A stretch of 64,000 nucleotides of DNA, taken from assembly GCA_032716605.1 (NCBI GenBank), contig CM064505.1, forward strand, positions 50,416,211 to 50,480,210, in the 5' to 3' direction. Positions 1 through 9,108 of the stretch are shown here, piece after piece. The stretch's first letter is position 1, and each line of letters opens with the position of its first letter. The position numbers were made by a program, and so were the translations under genes. A model generated the notes under the pieces. That model had not been told where the DNA came from. It was given only the letters and a program-made list of their open reading frames with translations, and made no database searches. This DNA is from Paralithodes platypus (taxonomy: Eukaryota > Arthropoda > Malacostraca > Decapoda > Lithodidae).

Positions 1-263
1 AACGTGTTAACTTTGGTGGTGCCGCGTCGGCTGCCAGGTACACGATCAATAGGTTAACATATTAAACTGCCTTAATATTTGCCTTGCCATTAAAATTATG
101 CATATAGCATATATTGTGATGCGATATTAACTATAATGTAATGGAAATTGGCAGAAAAATACTACACACATTTCACTTCAATGTTCAATATACGTACGTG
201 CGTACACCAAAAAGATGAATCTAAACCATCTTTTTGAGTGGTACGCATTTTGGTAAACGGCTT

Positions 264-369
264 CCCGGTTCACACTACGTAGACTCCGCATGTCTGTAAG
301 TAACGTGTGACGTCACAATTTTGTATACGTACAGTAAAACGGTAGGAAAAACGGCTAGTGTGAACCGGG
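264..369. mobile_element. MITE, 106 bp, CCCGGTTCACACTA terminal inverted repeats
   Basis: The segment starts CCCGGTTCACACTA and ends with its inverse, TAGTGTGAACCGGG. It is flanked on both sides by CTT (261-263 and 370-372), consistent with a 3-bp target duplication. A GGTTCACAC core and 3-bp duplication are typical of PIF/Harbinger-type MITEs; the assignment is inference. The core GGTTCACAC also occurs near 999, at the left edge of the autonomous Harbinger copy. Confidence 0.65.
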
Positions 370-583
370 CTTTAAACTGCCTTAATATTTGCCTTGCCAT
401 TAAAATTATACATATAGAGTATATTGTTATGCGATATTAACTAAAATGTAATGGAAATTGGCACAAAAATATTACACACATTTCACTTCAATGTTCAAAG
501 TATGGAACGTACTTCCTGTCAGTACACGAAAAAGATGAATCGAAACCATCTTTTTGAGCGGTCCGCATTTTGGTAGACGGCTT

Positions 584-693
584 CCCGGTTCACACTACGT
601 ACGGGCTGCATGTCTGTAAGTGACGTCACTCTGACGTCACAATTTTTTATACGGACCGTAAAACGGTACGAAAAACGGTTAGTGTGAACTAGG
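584..693. mobile_element. Second copy of the CCCGGTTCACACTA MITE
   Basis: The same hairpin lies in the second tandem unit, starting CCCGGTTCACACTA and ending TTAGTGTGAACTAGG, with CTT flanks at 581-583 and 694-696. Both MITEs sit at the same place in the repeat unit, so the MITE most likely inserted once before the unit was duplicated. The right TIR has drifted by two bases. Confidence 0.6.
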
Positions 694-711
694 CTTAAGA
701 AATGAATATGT

Positions 712-990
712 TAAAACTATCGAAGATATGATAATATGACGTTAGAAGTGGTAGACATAACATTGAAAAAGAGTTATAGAAGAAAGGTAATTTGTGACAA
801 AAGTGAAATGAAGGAGCCACGTCCTTGGATGAATGATGCAATAAGAACAGAAATAAAGAAAAGAAAGAGTTTTAATAGGAAAAAAAGAAATGCAAAAGAT
901 GGACAAAAAGGAAAGGTGGAACTTGGAGTATAAGGTACAAAAGAGTAAGGTACAGGCAATGATAAAAGAAGAGATGATACAGTATGAAGC
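712..990 (+). pseudogene. LINE-A, 5' remnant (endonuclease-RT linker)
   Basis: Two overlapping short reading frames (736-933 and 890-990) give a lysine/arginine-rich peptide containing PRPWMNDAIRTEIKKRKSFNR. This is the pattern typical of the linker between the endonuclease and reverse transcriptase of non-LTR retrotransposons. A frameshift near 900-930 separates the two frames. The similarity stops at about 990, where Harbinger sequence begins. The thumb/C-terminal part of a similarly K/N-rich LINE appears right after the other end of Harbinger at 38816. The RT fingers and palm are absent from both parts, so this copy was already deleted or lost sequence on insertion. Confidence 0.55.
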
Positions 991-1002
991 TAAAGCGTGG
1001 TT

Positions 1003-1345
1003 CACACAGAGCCGAGTCGGTGCGCGAGTCCAACACGAGTCACACTCGTCGATTATCGCCGTCGCTGGAGGCCGAGTCGGCCGCGAGTAGCAATTGATCC
1101 CGAGTCAACGAGAGTGTAACACGAGTTAACTCAAGTCAATACGAGTCAACACGTGTCACAACACGTGTCAACACGTGAGTAACTGAGAATCAAAACGAGT
1201 GTAACACGAACCAAACACGAGTGTCCAAAATTTGAAAAATAACGGCCACATTCCAGAGCACGCAAACAAAGAGTATGGACGAGTCTAACACGAGTCAACG
1301 CGAGTCAACACAAGTCAACACGAATCAACGCGATTGTTACACGCA
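1003..1345. repeat. CACGAGT subterminal repeat array, left end of Harbinger
   Basis: About twenty variants of CACGAGT/CGAGTCAACACGAGTC lie in direct orientation, with a further cluster after the SINE at 1636-1700. Subterminal repeat arrays commonly serve as transposase or accessory-protein binding sites in DNA transposons. That role here is inference from position and density. The matching array at the other end is at 38230-38745. Confidence 0.7.
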
Positions 1346-1379
1346 TTAACACGGATGTTATACGAAACAACAGTGAGTT

Positions 1380-1635
1380 CACTGCTCAATAGGTGGCATT
1401 CTGAGAGTGAGGGTCTGAGTCTGGAGGGTGAGACGGTGAAGCACTTGAGCGAAGCAACCAGCCGCTTCAGAGATGGAGCTGCTTCGAGCCATGATGGATG
1501 CTTCACATGTCTCACTCCCCAGACTGGAACAAGACCTCATGGGCTTCACCGTGTTGAGCGGTGGAATGTACAGGCTATCAGCCTATGCCCTAGAGGGAGT
1601 AGTTGGAATATAGAAAAAAAAAAAAAAAAAAAAAA
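1380..1635 (+). mobile_element. SINE with poly(A) tail (family S1)
   Basis: The copy begins near CTGCTCAATAGGTGGC and ends GGAATATAGA followed by about 20 A residues (1614-1635). An inverted relative lies at 56097-56420, sharing the start, the block CTTCACATGTCTCACTCCC, the block GACTGGAACAAGACCTCA, the end and the poly(A). Two copies with a common head and a poly(A) end support a retroposed SINE. No obvious tRNA A/B boxes were seen, so the source RNA is unknown. It interrupts the CACGAGT array. Confidence 0.75.
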
Positions 1636-1815
1636 CACGAAAGACAACACGAGTTTACACGAGTCGTCACGAGTGTACAAGAGTCGCCGAGAGCCCACCA
1701 AGAGTCATTGAGAGGGACAACCACTGTGCACGAAAGTTATATAAAGGCAGCCCCCACCACCACCCATTGCCACACAACCACTCATCACCAAGGAGGACAC
1801 ACCTACCCACCCACC

Positions 1816-2791
1816 ATGACCATCAATCGGCGCAACGCGGCAGCCATGGTGAGACTCCTGAAGATGCAGATGGATCTCCTAGACATCGAGGAAGCAGAGG
1901 CGCTAGCTGAACGCCAACGTCAACGGAAAAGGAAAGCAAGGACAGTTTGGGCCAGGAGTTGGTTACTGAGACTGCCACAGTTCGGTATTTACGAACAACT
2001 CCTGAAGGAGTTTGAGGTGGAGGACCCCAAATCATACCGGAACTTCCTGCGTGTGGACAAAGTTATGTTTAAGGAGTTGGTGGAGCATGTCGGGCCCAGG
2101 ATAGAGAAGCAGGACACATTTTGGAGGAAGGCTTTGTCACCTGGGCTGAGATTGGCAATCACACTCCGCTACCTGGCCACGGGTGACTCCTATCCTAGCC
2201 TGCAGTACGCGTTCCGTGTGGCCCGGAACACCATCTCCCTCATTGTGCCTGAGACATGTGAAGCCATCATCGCAGAGTACCAGGAGGAGCTTATACATTG
2301 CCCCAGGACCCCGGCGGAGTGGAAGGCGGTTGCCAGGGAGTTCTCCAAACGGTGGGATTTCCACCATGCCGTTGGTGCCATCGACGGAAAGCACTGCGCC
2401 ATCCGATACCCTCCCCATGGCGGAACGGAATTTTACAACTATAAGGGCTTCCACTCCATCGTGCTCCTGGCTATTGTAGACGCAGACTACAAATTCCTGT
2501 ACTGCGACATTGGCAATCATGGTTACTGCTCAGATGGAGGTGTTTTCTAAGAACAAGCATCAGAGCAGCATTGGATGGGTGCACCCTGGGACTCTCTGCT
2601 GCCGAACCTCTGGCCAATGACGACACCCCTGTTCCCTACTTCCTGGTTGGTGACGACGCATTCCCCATGCGAAGGTGGTTGATGAAGCCACACTCTACCC
2701 GCCAGCTCACTGTACCTCAACGCATCTTCAATTACCGTCTGTCCAGGGATCGCTGCGTTGTGGAGAATGCCTTTGGCATCATGTCCTCCAG
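1816..2791 (+). pseudogene. PIF/Harbinger transposase, exon 1 (frameshifted)
   Basis: This encodes the N-terminal and central part of a HARBI1-like nuclease (DDE_Tnp_4 superfamily), which cuts and joins transposon ends in the nucleus. The ATG at 1816 has a good context (CCACCATGA). Visible landmarks are the helical N-terminus with FKELVEHVGPRI, the first catalytic Asp in GAIDGKHCAIRYP, the second in CDIGNHGYCSDGGVF, and the catalytic Glu in VVENAFGIMS. The reading frame is broken at about 2548, where a stop follows GGVF. The protein continues in another frame from RTSIRAALDGCTL to a consensus splice donor AG|GTAAGC at 2791/2792. The missing C-terminus resumes in phase at 11423. The frameshift makes this copy a likely pseudogene. 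Confidence 0.85.
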
Positions 2792-2988
2792 GTAAGCGTA
2801 ATGTCATGTTATGTTAATGTCATGTTATGGTAATGTCATGCCATGTCATGTTAATGTCATGTAATGTGATGGTAATGTTATGTTATTTCCCACAAACACA
2901 GCTTTCGTAGAGGCAACATATGATATAACAAGGCAATTTATATGCCACCCTCATAATATCAACTATAACTCCAGTCAAGTATAAATAT

Positions 2989-4791
2989 TGTTACGACTGG
3001 CACTACGAAATAAACAAGGGCACTTAATAATGGACTAGATGATAGGCTATATCTGCAACAACGGTACGCTAATTCCAAACCCTCGAACTATTACGCCGGT
3101 GAACAAAACACTTATACCCTCCAGAGTTAATCTACTGGATAATGGGGTATCAATTAACTGGGTTTTAGTGCACTTCTACAAAGGCTTTCCAGTGACGGCA
3201 AAGCCTACTCACAACAGGAGTACTTTACGTTAATAAAATGCTCTCAAGTAATAACAATGCTTAAATAAACTATAACAAGATTTAATAAAGGAGTATAATT
3301 ATGCTTACGTTAACTTTAGTGTGAGTCTGTACTCAACACTAAACTCTTCAATGCTCTATGAAAACACTGGAAGTCTAGTCCTACAGCAAACAGATATGGA
3401 ATCTTCTGAAAACGTCTGATGCTCTAAGATGCTCGTCAAATATAGAACAGAAATAATGCAGGGGCAGGACACCAAAGCGTGTATCTTAAATACACCAATA
3501 AGTAGGATACATATATATAAAACAAGGGAGTGCAACAACTCTGTGACAGCACTAATAATAGCCACTCAAAACAGTACTTCCTTAGCCAACATAACAGCCA
3601 AACTGGGTTGTGCACTATGCATCAACCTAGGCTAAAATAAGGCATGAATAATTCCTAAAGCATACGCAATTAAAGTTAATAAACACAATGCTGTCTTTCT
3701 CACTAATAAAGTCTAGCAGTGGCATAAAAGGTACAAGGAACCTAGGCAGAGCGCAAGCATGCTCGTAGCCTACTGTCTCCCCTTGAACAGATTTCCCTTA
3801 TGTTACGTTAAGTGACTAAGAGGCTCTCTTGGTAAGTCCAGATCTCAAGTATCTGGTCTTTACCCTGGCGCTCCACAAAGGTCAACAAAATGAGGTAGCA
3901 AGCATACAAGTAAGAGTAGGCAAAAGCCCTTCGCTTGTATACTGCTACACTCGCAAAGGAAAAATATGCACAAGGGTTACAGGCTACCTAGCTCCGTTGA
4001 AGTCGTACAGGCTCTGACTTGCCACATACATAACTCAGACAACAACCAAGGATACCCTCCACTGTCTAGCATTAAATAGTAGGAAAGAACAACTCAATAA
4101 TTAGAAGCACCCCAATACTATGATACCATGTGACTATGACTCTAATAATCCCTAAAGCTAGTGCAAAACATATATGTGAGAACTGGTGCTGGTAATACGA
4201 CTGGCCGACTATGGAAGTCGTATGCAGAACCAGAAGGGATAAGTAATTGAATAAAGACAAGAAGTATGAAAAAGAAGAAGTTCAGAGAGAGAAACAGTAG
4301 TACAGAGGGTTAGATTGGGGACAGATTGCAAGGGACATCTAGGACCAAGCACAACATACCAAGCTCTGAAGAGACATGCGAGAAGGATGCCCGCACCACC
4401 GAGCTAAGACAGCGGCCTCCAATCACAGACGACTACGTCATGAAGAACAGGCGTCATATGACACGCCAAGCCAGCCGACCAATCACGAGCGTGGGAACCT
4501 CCGCCCGAGCGAGGGAGGCACACGTACATACACACGCACATACTACCACCTCGCTGCTCCTTCTCGCTCTCTCTCTCCTTGCAATTCACACTACATATCT
4601 TATACTCTATCAATGATATAAAATACTTCCAAGTGTCACAGACAAGAATAATGACCACCACTGATCTGTCTGTGACAACATGAATACTAAAAAAGAAAGA
4701 CCATTGTTCTACGATTATTATAGCCCATTTCACTGCCCTGGCGAGCGCTAGCGAGTTACGAGTACATTCTGGCAAGCTGGACAGCGTAACA
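2989..4791 (-). repeat. Gypsy-1 LTR (3' LTR in element orientation), 1803 bp
   Basis: It starts TGTTACGACTGGCAC and ends GGACAGCGTAACA on the + strand, with a 6-bp terminal inverted repeat TGTTAC/GTAACA. It aligns with 9109-11386 with only scattered substitutions. Just inside, the - strand reads GGGCGGGG directly upstream of the LTR, a plausible polypurine tract. Short ORFs here occur in both LTR copies and have no recognisable domain. Confidence 0.9.
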
Positions 4792-5163
4792 CCCCGCCCA
4801 AGATGTGGGACGTTTTAACCTCAGGTAAACGCCACATCTGACCAGACAGAATGCCCACAAACCCCGCCTCACCCAGCTACTCCCGCAAGTTGTGAAAACA
4901 AGGCACAATCACAAACATAAAACACTACATTATATAAAAAAAATCTACATAACACTTCCCCAAAATAATAGCATCACTTAACAATATTACTCTCAACGAG
5001 CAAGCTGCAACAAGCCTAACCTACTAAGACAAAAACTCAGGATGTCTTAGATTCTTGCTGTAACATACTGCACTTATATACTATCAAAAAGAAAGAGTTT
5101 TTATGTGAGGTTTTTATATTATTTTAATAGTGTTTTTGGCGGCTTTGCACTACAGGGGCAAGC
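4792..5163 (-). other. Gypsy-1 3' untranslated segment with polypurine tract
   Basis: This sequence lies between the pol remnant and the LTR. A G-rich run (GGGCGGGG on the - strand, about 4792-4799) abuts the LTR and probably primed plus-strand DNA synthesis. The rest is AT-rich with no credible gene. Confidence 0.5.
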
Positions 5164-5607
5164 CTAATTTTTCTCCACTCTCAGACAAACACTGACTGAA
5201 CGGCGAGGGTTCTCCTTAAAACATACCCTCCCGTGACAAACAATCAGCCAGAACATTATCAGTGCCCTTAACATGCCACACATCCAACTTGTGTTCCGGC
5301 AGCAAAACAACACCTGACACTGATAAACTGCCCAGTCCATCACAAGACTGGCACTTCTCTTCGCTCTCTCCGGCAACGGGACCTGCCAATAACCTTTCAC
5401 TATTTCCACCTTAGTGATAAACGAGGCAGCCCCGATGCGGTCTATGGGGTCGTTAACTCTGGATAAAGTATAGGCGTCTGTCAGGGATGATGCACCAACA
5501 CTCTTGCAAACAACACAAACTCGGATCTTGCCACTCAACTCAGGTTGCAAAGTCACTGGCAACGACCACTCACGATATCCCTTATCCCTCAGACCCTTTT
5601 CCAACAT
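5164..5607 (-). pseudogene. Gypsy-1 RT/RNase H remnant
   Basis: The frame reads LEKGLRDKGYREWSLPVTL...SLTDAYTLSRVNDPIDRIGAASFITKVEIVKGYWQVPLPERAKRSAS, the fingers/palm start of a Ty3/Gypsy reverse transcriptase. The sequence then jumps. A shifted frame carries the hallmark RNase H-to-integrase junction (HKLDVWHVKG followed by an ADCLSR-like motif). The RT catalytic YxDD block and nearly all of RNase H are therefore deleted. It overlaps the upstream pol frame (5589-7667) by 19 bases and continues it through a frameshift. Confidence 0.75.
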
Positions 5608-7667
5608 GTATCCAGCTCTGCTTTCACAACAGGCTGTCGAGCAGGATTTATACGGTAGGGAGCCAACTTGAGCCTTGCACTGTCTCCAGCCTCCATGTCG
5701 GGTTCTACCCCGTACATCAGGCCTGAAGAATCAACAAACATGCGGACGTACTGCCACAGCCTAGTAAACAACTTCTCTTGATGCTTAGGAACAAGAGATT
5801 GCAACTTATCTCGAAGAACAACATGCCCATTGCCCTCCCACAACCCAGCCGGGACCGCAGTTTCTAAACTATAGCCTCCCTCCTTCTCCACCTCTGTCCC
5901 TAAAACAGCCAGGTCATGAGAGGGACAATCTATACCACCTGTGCAGTCACTCCCATAGTTCATAAGTGTTAATGCTTCCCCGCCGATACCATACATGCGC
6001 ACCCCCGCATTCCTTGCGACTACATCTGCCTGCGCAGCATCACCGCCTTCAGCGCCACGGCCAGATACAGTCGGTCTATGGTAGGGCTGTTGCATTCTAC
6101 TAGAGCAGCATTGGGAGGCTATGCGACGACCGGGCACATCCACTCCACAGCCAACCTCACCAATCTGCTCAATGTCCTGATACTGACCACCACCCTTAGC
6201 AGCCATGGGTCGACCCTGACCTGAAAACCATGCCACAGCCTCGTCGCCCACCTTGAACAGCTTCAACAACGAGGCCAACGGTTTACTCACACCCAAGTGA
6301 CCTGCCAGCGGAACATCGTGCACCGCATGAGTTGTGAGGCCTGGGTGCTCGGCACAAACAGTGGGGTATGAACCGAGCAGGTGCTGGATCGCTGCACACT
6401 GCTGCTCAGGCAGGTGCTCAAGCTCTTCCACAGCCACCTGACTCGTGTTCCCCGCCCACTGCTCCGCCGAGACATGACAATCCCAACTTTTCACCACCTG
6501 TGCCTCACTGCCCCCCTCTCCTTCTCCACCTTGGCCTCTGCAGACCAACACAGGGACAGTAGGCTGCTCAGGTGGTTGCCTCACAAACTCCTTTAACAGG
6601 TTCACATGACATGCTTCCCCGTCCTCATCGAGTTCAATAGCCCCGTTCCCACAACTCTCAAGACTAGGATCTTCTAGTTGCACCGGGGAACTACTCTGTT
6701 GCGGAGTGCCATTACGCCCTACCATGTCACTAGGGGGGACAGGTTCTGGGGCCACTCCGGAGCTCAATTTTGGTGCAAGTACCGAGTCACCAAGGAGTGT
6801 CGCTGGGTCCAAACTCTCAACCCGACCACCAGCCTCGACTTTCTCCTTCCGACCCTTCCTCCGCTGGTCTGAAACCTGGGTACTAGGCTGTGATACCTGA
6901 GCGGACTGAGAGATCTCGAGCCCCTCTTGCCCCTCCCTACTCGTGTCGGCCGCCCTCTCGGCAACGACTAAGGGTGGAACCTCGGAAGCAGGCACCGCAA
7001 AGTCATTACCGAGAAGGAGGTCGACCCCCTCAACTGGCAATTTCTCCACAACACCCACATCCAACTCCCGTGTCACACCATCCACCTCAAGCTCCACTCT
7101 GACCAGCGGGTAAGACCGCGTAGCATTGATACCTTGAACCACCACAACCAGAGCCGCATTAATAGGCTTGCCAGTGAAGTTCTGAATAAGTGTCTGGGAA
7201 GCGCCCGTATCACGCAGCAACTCAAGCCTATGCTCCACACCATCCCACCTCACAGTGCCGTGACCCCTATGACCACAAAAAGCATCTCGGACGGGTGACG
7301 AGCCCTCCTGCTGCTTCTGCACCGACTGTGACTTCACAACCGACATATTACCCCGGGCAAACGCGGAAGACCTCAAAGACACACCAATGTTGCTCACTAG
7401 TGACACCACTGCTGTAGGCGGTGTGCTCGGACATGAGCGCGCAATATGCCCCTTCTCATGACACTTGAAACACTCCACTTCGCTCTTGGACTTCCTCTGA
7501 GGTGAGGAAGGGCCCTGGCCTTTCTTTAACGGGAAGGGTTTCGACTTGGGATCAAAATTTGGCACCAGTACTCTTAAATGGGTAATTAGTTGTGTCCTTA
7601 ATTTGGGGGGGTGGAGTGGTATGCCCCTGGTTACCTGCCTCAGCTCTCTGTGCAGACCCGCACCCAC
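5589..7667 (-). pseudogene. Gypsy-1 nucleocapsid-protease-pol frame, 692 aa, rearranged
   Basis: In order, the frame contains a zinc knuckle CFKCHEKGHIARSC (CX2CX4HX4C) near residue 65 and an aspartic protease active site LLRDTGASQTLI near residue 152. A long acidic, low-complexity linker follows. The pre-RT phrase YPTVCAEHPGLTTHAVHDV then runs directly into PLAGHLGVSKPLASLLKLF, which resembles the H2C2 zinc region of an integrase. Near the C-terminus, LKLAPYRINPARQPVVKAELD leads into RT. An H2C2-like piece upstream of RT could mean internal deletion and rejoining, or the unusual Gmr1 gene order (integrase before RT). No catalytic integrase triad is present. Confidence 0.8.
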
Positions 7668-7800
7668 GAATCAATGACAACCTGAGGTCAGCCAGCTTAG
7701 CCGCCTCCTGCAGAGTTTTAGGTTGCTTTTCTTTCAGGTTAAGAGTCAAGTCACTGCCAGTACATTTGAAAAATTGTTCTAACAACACTAATTGCTTCAC
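7552..7800 (-). pseudogene. Gypsy-1 gag, C-terminal capsid (SCAN-like) fragment
   Basis: The peptide LVLLEQFFKCTGSDLTLNLKEKQPKTLQEAAKLADLRLSL resembles the second half of a SCAN/retroviral-like capsid fold. It follows the main gag frame (7822-8847) after a frameshift and stop at about 7822 and precedes the zinc-knuckle frame. SCAN domains are known to derive from the capsid of Gmr1-like Gypsy elements, so the match supports that affiliation. The order gag, then this fragment, then the zinc knuckle is as expected. Confidence 0.7.
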
Positions 7801-7821
7801 TGCATCAAAAGTAGTTGCCTT

Positions 7822-8847
7822 CTAAGACCTCAACCAATTTGCAAACGCATCTGACAGCTCTCTAGCGTGTTCCTGGAAAGTACTCTCCTTTGTCTTAGGA
7901 ACAGCCCTAAACTTCAGCCTATAGGTCTCTGGCTGCAATTCATACGCCCTCAGGACAGCCTCTTTCAACACCTTGTAGTCAATGCAAGACTCTAGGGGTA
8001 AAGCATCGTACGCCTTGAGTGCTTTTCCCGTCAATCGTGAAGAAACAAGGCCTGCCCACTTCTCCTCGGGCCATTGGTGCTCCCGGCACTTCTCAAAACG
8101 GAGAAAGAATTCTGTAACTCCTAACTCATCAAACACTGGAACCAACTTTAGTAGATGCGACAGGGACTGGTCATGGGGTCGACCCCCCTGGACGACCCGG
8201 TTCCTCGTCACCTCTACACGAGTTTTCTCTAGGTCAATATCGGCACAATACCTTGCAGACTCAGCCTGATACCTATACTTGAGCTCAGACTCATGCTTTC
8301 GCTGCTCGAGCTCAGCCTCATGCTTCCGCTGCTCGAGCTCAGACTGCTGCTTAAGTTTGGCGAGCTCGAGCTGAAACAACATCTCGGAAGACAAACCTTG
8401 AGGAGGGGGTGCTACTAACGGGGACCCACCCAGTGAGTCACTTAGAGGCATACCCAACCGCCAGCGGGCATCGGCCTGCGGGAACGTACTCGGCTCCGGA
8501 CCCCGAAGGGGCGCCATGATAGGAGTTGAGTGGAATGGGGGCTGGGACGAAGGTGCCCCAGCTCCCGCTCCACCCGAACCCCCATGCACCCCACCCAGCA
8601 CACAGGTAACCAGCTCACCTCTCGACAAACCGCTAGTACCAGAAAACCCTAAGACCGTGGCTACACACTGCAGTCCGTACCGGTCCAGTCCCGACACCCG
8701 GTCCGCCGTCACAGGCTCCTCCAAAAAAATCCGAGCATCCTCCTCATTGTTCACCACCCGAACGCTGTTAAACAATTCCACCTTCTCCACCGCCTCGCCT
8801 GTCTCTCGCACTGTGCCCTCACTATGCTCAGACCCGTCCAGTGACAT
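7822..8847 (-). pseudogene. Gypsy-1 gag, 341 aa (N-terminal and capsid part)
   Basis: This is the structural polyprotein of the retrotransposon. After an N-terminal region rich in Gly/Pro comes a charged coiled coil (about residues 155-215) containing a duplicated ELEQRKHEAELEQRKHES heptad motif. The capsid part follows: HLLKLVPVFDELGVTEFFLRFEKCREHQWPEEKWAGLVSSRLTGKALKAYDAL. It stops prematurely at 7822, and the rest of the capsid lies in 7552-7800 in a different frame. The start at 8847 is the first ATG downstream of the leader and is followed by a continuous open frame. Confidence 0.8.
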
Positions 8848-9108
8848 GATGGAGTCAACAACAAAAAATTCTCAAGTCAAGACAAAAGTAGCCAAACTCT
8901 CGCGTAGCTTTATTCACCAAAAATATTCGAAGATGTTTTTAAGTGCAATACTAGGTCACCAATAAACTCCAACAAGTTCCATATATCCTCAAAACAATGT
9001 CCACTGCCAACACTGCGAGAAATAAATTCAACCCCAAATGGCAATAAGATTTCTCCCAAAAAAAACTGCAATATTCAGTTCACTATATACTGGACTAAAG
9101 TCGCCATT
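8848..9108 (-). other. Gypsy-1 leader and primer-binding site
   Basis: This is the untranslated leader between the element's 5' LTR (9109-11386) and gag. Reading the - strand from the LTR, two bases are followed by TGGCGACTTTAGTCC (about 9092-9106). That position and the TGG start fit a tRNA primer-binding site. The cognate tRNA was not identified. Confidence 0.55.

Larger units (their letters stand above)
64..696. repeat. Two-unit tandem repeat (~310 bp unit)
   Basis: Two head-to-tail copies of a unit beginning TTAAACTGCCTTAATATTTG lie at about 64-373 and 374-696. They are near-identical over most of their length and differ by scattered substitutions and a small indel near 625-640. Each copy ends with a short hairpin MITE (separate entries). 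No coding potential is seen. The first 60 bases of the window show nothing recognisable. Confidence 0.85.

Noticed and set aside
1003..1345. Regularly repeated CACGAGT units resembling a CRISPR-like array
   Set aside because: Units are 7-15 bp, degenerate and without uniform spacers. The context is a eukaryotic transposon end.
4326..4775. Short ORFs in the Gypsy-1 LTRs (also 9159-9751, 10441-10755)
   Set aside because: They are duplicated simply because LTRs are repeats, overlap on both strands and have no recognisable domain.
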